The position numbers were made by a program, and so were the translations under genes. From CAVXTT01 sp963764685 (lineage in GTDB: Bacteria; Bacteroidota; Ignavibacteria; Ignavibacteriales; Ignavibacteriaceae), in assembly GCA_963764685.1 (NCBI GenBank), contig CAVXTT010000014.1:1-31605 (forward strand): a stretch of DNA of 31,605 nt, read 5' to 3'. Below the pieces are notes generated by a model. The model saw nothing but the letters and a program-made list of their open reading frames with translations. It ran no database searches and had not been told where the DNA came from. Below are positions 8,198-15,454 of this stretch, piece after piece. Each line of letters opens with the position of its first letter. The first letter of the stretch is position 1.

Positions 8198-9010
8198 ATG
8201 ATCAGTTTAGAATCGGTAAATAAAATTTTCAATAAAGGGACTATTAATGAAGTTAATGCCCTTCAGGATATTAATTTAAAAATTAATTATGGAGATTTTG
8301 TAACTGTAATCGGTACTAATGGTTCAGGCAAAACTACTCTGTTTAATATAATTGCCGGTGCTGTTCTCCCGGATAGTGGAAAAATTATGATAAATGGAGT
8401 GGATGTAACAGCAAAAAAAGATTTTGCGCGCGCTTCACTGATATCAAGAGTATTCCAGAATCCATTTAGCGGCACTGCTCCTGATATGACCATTGCTGAA
8501 AATCTTCTGCTTGCCCATTTCAGGGGGAAAAGGAGAATGCCGGTTATAAGCTTAAAAGGAAAAAGAATCTCTCATTTCCATGAACAGGTAGAAGCACTTG
8601 AGATGCAGCTTGAAGACCGGCTGGATAATCTGATAGGATCTCTTTCCGGCGGGCAGCGTCAGGCAATAACATTGCTGATGGCTGTAATAAATCCGCCTAA
8701 AGTTCTGCTTCTTGATGAACATACTGCCGCACTTGATCCGAAAGCTGCATTGCAGATTACTAAATTAACAAGGAAGTTCATTGAGTCAGGAAGACTTACC
8801 TCTGTAATGATTACTCACAGCATGCAGCAGGCTCTTGAAATGGGGAACAGAACCATAATGATGTACCGGGGCCGCATCATCGATGATATCCCTGAAAATG
8901 AAAAAAAGAGACTCACAGTCGATGACCTCCTCGATAAGTTTGCTGATCTTAGAAAAAAAGAAAAGCTCACCGAAGATATATTCGAACAGCTCAGAAAAGA
9001 ATATGCCTGA
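8198..9010 (+). CDS. ABC transporter ATP-binding protein (COG1101 type)
   Basis: 270 aa, cytoplasmic ATPase of the preceding permease-receptor fusion. Visible motifs are Walker A GTNGSGKTT (39-47), Q-loop VFQNPF (85-90), signature LSGGQRQA (149-156), Walker B VLLLDEHTAALDP (169-181) and H-switch ITHS. The HTAALDP variant after Walker B is typical of the ATPases paired with ABC_sub_bind systems. The gene is third and last in the 5061-9010 operon and ends 22 bp from the stop of the oppositely oriented second transporter operon, with no obvious terminator between them. Confidence 0.9.
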   Translation: MISLESVNKIFNKGTINEVNALQDINLKINYGDFVTVIGTNGSGKTTLFNIIAGAVLPDSGKIMINGVDVTAKKDFARASLISRVFQNPFSGTAPDMTIAENLLLAHFRGKRRMPVISLKGKRISHFHEQVEALEMQLEDRLDNLIGSLSGGQRQAITLLMAVINPPKVLLLDEHTAALDPKAALQITKLTRKFIESGRLTSVMITHSMQQALEMGNRTIMMYRGRIIDDIPENEKKRLTVDDLLDKFADLRKKEKLTEDIFEQLRKEYA

Positions 9011-9032
9011 TTCTCCTGTTCAGCTTACCTGA

Positions 9033-10115
9033 TCAATCTCCTTTTAATTTAAGAGTGGTAATATTTCTTCCGCCAGCGTATTTATATTCTACCTGCTGTG
9101 TTCTCCCCTTGATTATTCTTATGCCAATATCTTCATCCCCATTACTGTCATCCAAAGGATTTACAGGCGCTCCGGCGCTTGAACAAACAATTTCAAGGCT
9201 CTGGTCCTTTTCAGAATAATCCAGACTTAAAGTAACATCAGTGTAATCCTTCTGCAGAAGCAATATCTCTTCTGCCAAAAGCTGTACGTAATTACAAGTG
9301 CTTTTGGTAATCATATGCTTCTCGCAGAACAACTCCATTTCTCCATGAATTGCATAAAGATCATAATCCTTGCTGGTAATCTGATGATGAAGACTGCGGA
9401 TTCTGTGTATAAATGCTTTTGTTTTTTCTCTTTGCGGATTTTCAAATATCTGCAGCGGGGTTCCCTCTTCATAAATAATCCCCTCATCCATATAAAAGAC
9501 TCTGCTTGATGTGTTTCTTGCGAATTCCATTTCGTGCGTTACAATAACCATTGTCATCCCCTCTCTTGCAAGACGGCGGATGACTGCAAGAACTTCGCTC
9601 ACCATTGTAGGATCCAGTGCTGAAGTTGGTTCATCAAACAGCAGGATCTCCGGCTCCATAGCCATACAGCGGGCAATGGCAACACGCTGCTTTTGTCCGC
9701 CTGAAAGTTCATCGGGATAACTGTAAACTTTTTCGGCTAATCCTACAAGCTTAAGCAATGCAAGTGCCTTCTCGTTAGCTTCATTTTTTTTCATCCCCAA
9801 TAATTTAATCGGACCTATGGTAAGATTTTCAAGTACTGACAAATGAGAGTACAAATTAAAGGACTGGAATACCATTCCCATCTTCTGACGAACCTTTGGA
9901 ACATCTGTATGCTTATCAAGCAAGGGAATCTCATCTATAAATATCTTCCCGCCGGTTGGCTGTTCAAGCAGGTTAAGACAGCGAAGGAGTGTACTTTTCC
10001 CTGTCCCCGAAGGACCGATTACAGAGATTACTTCTCCTTTTTTTATTTCGGTGGTAATGTCTTTTAATACAACAAGGTTACCGAAGTGTTTTGATAAATG
10101 TTCTATTCTAATCAT
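9033..10115 (-). CDS. Polar amino acid ABC ATPase fused to degenerate GHKL domain
   Basis: 360 aa, about 115 longer than a normal GlnQ/HisP-type ATPase. Residues 1-243 are the ATPase: Walker A GPSGTGKST (34-42), Q-loop VFQSFNLY, signature LSGGQKQRVAIAR (137-149), Walker B LLFDEPTSALDP (158-169), H-switch THE (His194). Residues ~246-360 resemble RsbW-like anti-sigma kinases (HATPase_c_2): AEEILLLQ (281-288), GAPVNPL (315-321), DIGIRII (329-335), and GGRNITTLKLK near the end. The N-box Asn is replaced (Leu near 286) and the Asp of the DxG motif is Ala314, so ATP binding or kinase activity of this domain is doubtful; it may be a docking domain for the STAS partner. The start overlaps the permease stop by one base (TAATG). 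Confidence 0.88.
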   Translation of the reverse strand: MIRIEHLSKHFGNLVVLKDITTEIKKGEVISVIGPSGTGKSTLLRCLNLLEQPTGGKIFIDEIPLLDKHTDVPKVRQKMGMVFQSFNLYSHLSVLENLTIGPIKLLGMKKNEANEKALALLKLVGLAEKVYSYPDELSGGQKQRVAIARCMAMEPEILLFDEPTSALDPTMVSEVLAVIRRLAREGMTMVIVTHEMEFARNTSSRVFYMDEGIIYEEGTPLQIFENPQREKTKAFIHRIRSLHHQITSKDYDLYAIHGEMELFCEKHMITKSTCNYVQLLAEEILLLQKDYTDVTLSLDYSEKDQSLEIVCSSAGAPVNPLDDSNGDEDIGIRIIKGRTQQVEYKYAGGRNITTLKLKGD

Positions 10116-12368
10116 TAGCTTACTCTCACTTCCTGTAAGATAGGTCTTCTTTTGGGTTCAACAGAAATTTCAACTTTGCTAAGTGCCCAGGTCAGTAGCC
10201 AGGCAAGAGCAAGATAAATAACAGCAGCCATAAGCAGCGGGAAAAAGGCATCAAATGTCCTGCTCCTTATTATATCACTGGCTTTCGTAAGATCCTGAAC
10301 GGCAATATATCCTACTATCGATGTCATTTTTACCAGGGAAATAAATTCACCTTTATAAACCGGAAGGACACGTCGTAATGCCTGGGGCATAATTATATAC
10401 ATAAATGTCTGGATTTTTGTAAATCCCCCGGCTATCCCGGCTTCGCTCTGACCCTTGTCCACGCTTTCTATTGATGTCCTGAACATCTCAGAAACATATG
10501 CTCCGAAATTCAAACCGAATGCAAGCACAGCAACCACAACTGCACTTATGTTTACTGAAGCAAATACCACATAGTAGATAATCATCAGAAGTACCAAAAC
10601 AGGAGTACCTCTTAATAAAGAGATATATAATCTTGCAATTGATGACAAAAGCTTCCTTTTTGACATCCGCATAAAACAGATTAACGCACCTACCAGAGTG
10701 CCGAATAATGCTGCACATATCGAAATTATTATTGTTACGCTTAATCCATCCAGTATAAGCTTATACCTGTTCTCAAGAACTAAATTATTATTAAAGCTGG
10801 TTGAAATGGACTCCCAATAGGAGACCTCCTCCGATGGAGCATCAATAGAAGCGAATGAAATATTTTCTTTCTTTGCAATCAGGTCAACCCCTGACTCGTA
10901 ATATGGATCAGAAAAATCAATCTGTTTTTCCCGTTCTTCAGTAATCATCATTGAGCAGGTTGTTAAATCTATTTTTCTGGAAACCAATGCAGAAATCTGG
11001 CTTCCGAACTGATTATCAACCGGGACAAATACTTTTCCCACGTATGCTGCAAAACGCTTCGATAATTCTATATCAAAACCAACAATATTTCCATCCAGGA
11101 TAAATGAGAATGGACTTCCAATATCACTTACGATTCCTACTCTTAAATCCCCATTAGTACCTGAACTCTTAATATCAGGCATCTGATAATTATCTTTCAT
11201 CATCCAGCGGTCGGACATATCCTTATATGTACCGTCCGATTTAATCTGTTTAAGGAAGGCATTAAATTGTTCCCTGAGCTGGTCATCATCGCTGTTAAAT
11301 CCAGCCCCGATAGGAAGAGTAAAAATGTTCTCTGCCAGTATACCAAGCGTTTTGTATTTAGCCAGGACTTCTTTAAGTGAAACATGATCGAAGAAAGCTG
11401 CATCAGCCTTATCTGTTTCCAATGCAATCAGCACATCCGATACACTGGAATACTGCAGAATCTCAGCATCAGGGTAGTTCTTCTTGGCATATGTATCGTA
11501 AACTGAACCCATCAGGACACCAACACGCCTGGTCTTAATATCTTCTTCAGAAGTGAATTTTACTTTTGCGTTTTCCGTCCCGCTTTTTTGTAAGCTGTTA
11601 ACTACGGCAGCAATACCACTGGGATAATAGCTTTCTGTAAATAAAACGCTTTTAGCTCTCTCTTCCGTTATAGATAATCCGGCACCTATCATATCAACTT
11701 TTCCCGAAATAAGGGCAGGAAGCATGGCACCGAATTCCATATCAATTATTTCCAACTGTTTGCCTGATTTACGGGCTATATAAGTAGCAAACTCAATATC
11801 AAATCCGACAATTTTTCTATCTGCATTAAAAAATGACATTGGTTCAGTTACGGCCGCTGTACCAAATCTCAACACACCATTTGTCCCGGTTAGTTTTATT
11901 TCGGGCATTGGTTTAGGATTCCCCTTTTCCGGGAACCAGCGCTTCATCATATCTTCATAAGTACCATCCGATTTAAATTCCGCAAGAACTTCATCTGCAA
12001 TTTTTTTCAATTCAGTATTCTTCAGCTGAACGGCAAAACCATACTTGTCGGGTTCAAGCAGTTCCTCAATAACAGTAAGTCCATCATTCTTTGCAGCAAT
12101 GTTCTTTAATACCGGCTTATCATAAACGGCTGCATCAGCCTTCCCTTGTTTAACTGCAATTGCACAATCAAGCACTGTGTTATAATATTTTATAACAGCA
12201 TCAGGAAATCTTTTCAGCACGAACTGATCGGCAACAGTTCCGGTCGGGCACGGCAAAAGTTTTTCCTCCTTCAAGCATTGCAAGACCAGTAATATTTGGC
12301 TCCTGTTCACTGCACCCGCTTAGCGAAAGTAATATTCCGAAGAGAAGAACATATAAATATTGTTTCAT
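10115..12368 (-). CDS. Amino acid ABC receptor-permease fusion lipoprotein (frameshifted)
   Basis: The true start is the ATG at 12368: MKQYLYVLLFGILLSLSGCS is a lipoprotein signal (Cys19). Homology then leaves this frame at 12244-12249 (AVP, then TGTVADQF in the other frame); the span is a multiple of three plus one, so one base is extra. As sequenced, only a 731-aa product from an internal GTG at 12310 is open. Domains in that product: SBP_bac_3 second lobe (~22-128), a complete SBP_bac_3 receptor (~145-370), an isolated first lobe (~387-480), then a HisM/GlnP-type permease (~515-710) with an EAA-like loop around 605-645. Receptor family and ATPase neighbour indicate import of polar amino acids. 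Second gene of the minus-strand operon, 35 bp after the STAS-kinase gene. Confidence 0.82.
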
Positions 12369-12403
12369 TATATATCTCTTAATAACACGGTTTGAAGTTC
12401 ACT

Positions 12404-14644
12404 TCAGCTTTTATTTTCAAGGTGAATTATTTTTTCACAAATCAACGCAGCGCTTATAGCTGAATATTTTTTAACCAGCTTATCAACACTCTGATAACAA
12501 ACTACGGCGTAGGTCCACTCTAATACAGCCAGCAGGTAAGGAGTAAGATCAGTTTCGAACAATGTAACTGTATCAGCATATTGTCTTAGCCTGCAGATAA
12601 TTTTGTATGCTTTTTTAATAAAAGGATCCGACCCAGAATAAGTAAATGGAGGGAGTTCGTCAAGTTTATGCACAGCGAGCAGACCTTTTTCAAACTGGAT
12701 TAGATTCTTTAACTCATCCTGAGTTATTGCCGGAAATTCAAATTTGAATATCGGCTCAAGACGTGCAAAGTCAGCAACTGCATTCCTGAATGAAGTTTCA
12801 GAATAATCAATTATATAAACATTTTTTATTTCATCAAGTAAAATGTTCTGCATGTTCAGATCGCCATGGCATATGCATTTATACCATAACTGCGATTTTT
12901 TCTCTCTTGCTTTAAAGCCATACTTTAAAAACCAGTAGGGATTGACTATTTCCCTTCCAAGTTCTTCAAAGTAGATCTGTTCCTGGTCCGGAGAAATTCC
13001 CAGTTCCTTTTCGCATTGTTCAAACAATTCAGGGAAGAATACTGTTGTAGGATTATGTTCCTTATAAGCCTGGAATGTCTCAAGTCTGGGCTGTCCGTAC
13101 CAGGGGCGCAATATATCAGTGAATATCCTGTCGAACAACGGGAGCAGCTCATCAGGTGTTTGGGTTCTATAAAGATCTGTCAGCCATCCGATCTTGCTGT
13201 CCGGACCTGTAATACCGACAAAATTATATCTTATTCCACCGAAATCTCCGTAATAGTAGTTTCCCATTACCGAGGTACTGTTATTAAGAATATATCTTTT
13301 TACATTTTCTTCGAAGTTAACAGCTTCCCGCTTAACTGTCCCTCTCTTAGCCAGTTTTAAAACTGTCGGAAGAATACGAATACCCTTTTTATCATAGCCA
13401 AATACCTGGAAAGTTTTTGCCGAATAACCTCCATGGAGCTGCTTTAATGTAATGCTGCTGCAGTCAGAATAAATCCTCCGGGTTATTACTTCAAATTCAT
13501 CTTTGATATCGATAAAATCTTCAAAACATATTTTAGTTCTAATCGTCCTTGCATTCCTGAATTCAGGGGTAAACATCCATATTCTGAAAGCATCAACATG
13601 CATATCCTTTGCAGGTATGAAAAGATCTGAGATATTATCTTCAACAAGGAGCTCATTAATACAATCATCAACGTCATCTCCAACCGCTGATCTGGTGGAA
13701 CTCCGGAGCCTAATACAGGAGGCGTTAAAGGATATTTGTTCATCAATAATTATTGATTCTGCCGGCTCATAAGATTGCACAGTTCCAGGAGCCATTTTAT
13801 CTGTTACCATGCCGATTGAAATCAAACCCGCGGATTCTCCAATATCAGCAACAAGGATGAAAGAGGCGGCAGGAACTGGTGATTCCGTTTTGTCAGAAAG
13901 AATTGAAAAAGAATTTTTAATCAGATCACCAAAAGCTATTCCACCTTTATCAGATTTTATCAGAAAATCCGGGCTTCCGGAGAAATTTATTGCGGAGCGA
14001 AGGAAGAAATATGAATCCGAAGGGCTTATGGAAAAAAGGTAATCAGAGGGACTATTTTGCGGGAGTATTCCGATAAAATTTTTCGTAAGAAATATTTTCC
14101 CCTCAGAATTTTTTACATCTTCCCTTGTCGTACCTAACCCCCCTGTTCCAAATGCGTACTTAAATTCATCCAGGTTTGCGGCCATCAGTCCCATCTTATC
14201 CTGTTCATCCGGAATCCAGACTTCTCCTTTCGACACTGCACCTTTGAAATGTTTTACAGAATATTCAATATTATTTATTGTCTGATTGATACCTGAACCT
14301 GAGGAATCTTGGAAAGTCAACGACAGATCTGTCGCTTCATCTACAGTATTAGCGAAAGTAAAAAGATTAAGCAGGCCGGTGATTTCCAATACCTGTTTAA
14401 TATTTTCAGAAACAGCACATAAGATCATTCTGCCGTTTTTCTTCCTGAGCAACTTCTCGTTTTGCAGCAGAACTCTTATGCCGGCACTGGATAAAAATAT
14501 TACTTTTGAAAAATCTACGATTGGGAACAGTGAATTATTCTGGCTAAAGTGCTCTTCGAAAACAGAAGCACCTGAAGAGTCAAATCTTCCCTGGAGAGAT
14601 ATAAGTGTAACCGGAGATGAATGAACTAACTCGAAATCAAGCAT
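12404..14644 (-). CDS. STAS - domain X - kinase-like phosphotransferase fusion
   Basis: 746 aa. Residues 1-110 are a STAS domain with FLSSAGIRVLL (50-60; Ser52/Ser53 at the phospho-site). Residues ~120-380 match domain X of the 5061-6266 protein: DKMGLMAANLDEFKYAFG (149-166) and ILVADIGESAGLISIGM (263-279). Residues ~395-746 look like an APH/choline-kinase-type phosphotransferase: glycine loop LKQLHGGYS (400-408), candidate ATP lysine Lys430 in VLKLAKR, Brenner motif CHGDLNMQN (592-600; Asp595, Asn600) and metal Asp613 in IIDYSE. All key kinase residues are present, unlike in the degenerate GHKL domain of the same operon. The substrate could be the STAS serine, a protein partner or a small molecule. 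AGGAG lies 6 nt before the ATG. First gene of the minus operon; an inverted repeat lies 43-77 nt upstream. Confidence 0.78.
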   Translation of the reverse strand: MLDFELVHSSPVTLISLQGRFDSSGASVFEEHFSQNNSLFPIVDFSKVIFLSSAGIRVLLQNEKLLRKKNGRMILCAVSENIKQVLEITGLLNLFTFANTVDEATDLSLTFQDSSGSGINQTINNIEYSVKHFKGAVSKGEVWIPDEQDKMGLMAANLDEFKYAFGTGGLGTTREDVKNSEGKIFLTKNFIGILPQNSPSDYLFSISPSDSYFFLRSAINFSGSPDFLIKSDKGGIAFGDLIKNSFSILSDKTESPVPAASFILVADIGESAGLISIGMVTDKMAPGTVQSYEPAESIIIDEQISFNASCIRLRSSTRSAVGDDVDDCINELLVEDNISDLFIPAKDMHVDAFRIWMFTPEFRNARTIRTKICFEDFIDIKDEFEVITRRIYSDCSSITLKQLHGGYSAKTFQVFGYDKKGIRILPTVLKLAKRGTVKREAVNFEENVKRYILNNSTSVMGNYYYGDFGGIRYNFVGITGPDSKIGWLTDLYRTQTPDELLPLFDRIFTDILRPWYGQPRLETFQAYKEHNPTTVFFPELFEQCEKELGISPDQEQIYFEELGREIVNPYWFLKYGFKAREKKSQLWYKCICHGDLNMQNILLDEIKNVYIIDYSETSFRNAVADFARLEPIFKFEFPAITQDELKNLIQFEKGLLAVHKLDELPPFTYSGSDPFIKKAYKIICRLRQYADTVTLFETDLTPYLLAVLEWTYAVVCYQSVDKLVKKYSAISAALICEKIIHLENKS

Positions 14645-14686
14645 GGCACTCCTAAAAACTTATTACAGAAATGCAGCTTTATTATT

Positions 14687-14721
14687 GGAACATATTCTGA
14701 CAGATAATATTAATATGTTCC
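14687..14721 (-). promoter_or_regulatory. Perfect 10-bp inverted repeat upstream of STAS-kinase operon
   Basis: GGAACATATT (14687-14696) and its exact reverse complement AATATGTTCC (14712-14721) flank a 15-nt AT-rich spacer, 43-77 nt upstream of the start codon at 14644. It could be an operator for a dimeric regulator or a leader hairpin. No T-tract follows, which argues against a terminator. The nearby promoter could not be identified. Confidence 0.5.
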
Positions 14722-14776
14722 TGCTGTTAAAATGGAGAATTTAACCAAGGGAAATTCCATAAAATCTGTTTCCCTC

Positions 14777-14848
14777 CGCTTACGGTTCGTTTACCCTTCG
14801 TTTACCTTCCGTTTATCCTTCGTTTACCCTTCGTTAACCTTCCGTTGA
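14777..14848. repeat. Tandem array of 11-bp units (cgtttaccctt type)
   Basis: The hexamer cgctta/cgttta/cgttaa/cgttga recurs exactly every 11 bp at 14777, 14788, 14799, 14810, 14821, 14832 and 14843. Units two to six are nearly identical (cgtttaccctt, with ccttc or tcctt variants); the first and last are diverged. The spacing is close to one helical turn. It lies between the stop of the 119-aa gene and the STAS-kinase operon. Confidence 0.8.
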
Positions 14849-14858
14849 ATAACGGAAG
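14839..14858. other. Perfect 8-bp hairpin closing the 11-bp array
   Basis: CTTCCGTT (14839-14846), loop GAAT, AACGGAAG (14851-14858). The left arm is made from the last unit of the tandem array, so array and hairpin are physically joined. No T-run follows on either strand, so it is not an obvious intrinsic terminator. Confidence 0.55.
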
Positions 14859-14941
14859 ATGAACGCAGCCTGGGCAAAAGGTAGATGAAAGCTCTAAACA
14901 ATAATAAAAAAATTTCACAATATTATTTAATTGCTAAAAAT

Positions 14942-15301
14942 TCATTCCTTAATTGCATATTCTGACAAAACACCTAAAAACCTGTTGTATATTATTGTAT
15001 TTTCCAGTTCAGAAAGTAGTGATTGCAATTGGTTTATTGAAGAATTAATTTCGTTTTCATCAAATGGATTGGCTTTAACTCTGCTGAAATATAATTCTGC
15101 TGCTGAGCGAAAATTATCTTTCTTTTCGGAACAATCAAAGCAAACTCCCACACTTCCGAAAAATGCTTTTAATACCTCGAAATTCTTGTCTCTAAGCTGG
15201 TATTTGCGGAGATTTCTGTCGTAACTCATTGAGTGGACATCCCGGTTGAGTTTGGAGAAATCAAGTAATATTGTTTTAAAATCTTCCTGCGAGATTTCCA
15301 T
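14942..15301 (-). CDS. Small conserved-looking protein of unknown function
   Basis: 119 aa from the ATG at 15301 (MEISQEDFKT). The frame stays open upstream to 15418, but that extension is AT-rich and implausible, and AGGAAA sits about 9 nt before 15301. No domain is recognised. The protein is soluble and mixed helical, with a Cys pair in GVCFDCSEKK and a C-terminal helical stretch (SINQLQSLLSELENTIIYNR). It is divergent from the ClC gene and upstream of the tandem array. Function unknown. Confidence 0.6.
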   Translation of the reverse strand: MEISQEDFKTILLDFSKLNRDVHSMSYDRNLRKYQLRDKNFEVLKAFFGSVGVCFDCSEKKDNFRSAAELYFSRVKANPFDENEINSSINQLQSLLSELENTIIYNRFLGVLSEYAIKE

Positions 15302-15454
15302 ATTGTATTTCCTGCGTTGGAATTGTTGACTATAATTTAAGAAAAAAATGATTGATAAACAGTGGATTTTAAATTTAACAAAATCATAGAATAGGGTTAA
15401 ACTGGTAACAAATGACACGAAAAACAGTCATATTTATAATTATAATTTCAATTA

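Noticed and set aside
9011..9032. Bidirectional terminator between the two convergent ABC operons
   Set aside because: The gap is 22 bp without a stem-loop or T-tract on either strand.
14777..14858. CRISPR array
   Set aside because: Units are 11 bp, contiguous and without spacers; no cas genes are present.
15302..15418. N-terminal extension of the small protein at 14942-15301
   Set aside because: The extra 39 residues are AT-driven, while the ATG at 15301 has a ribosome-binding site and starts the protein-like part.
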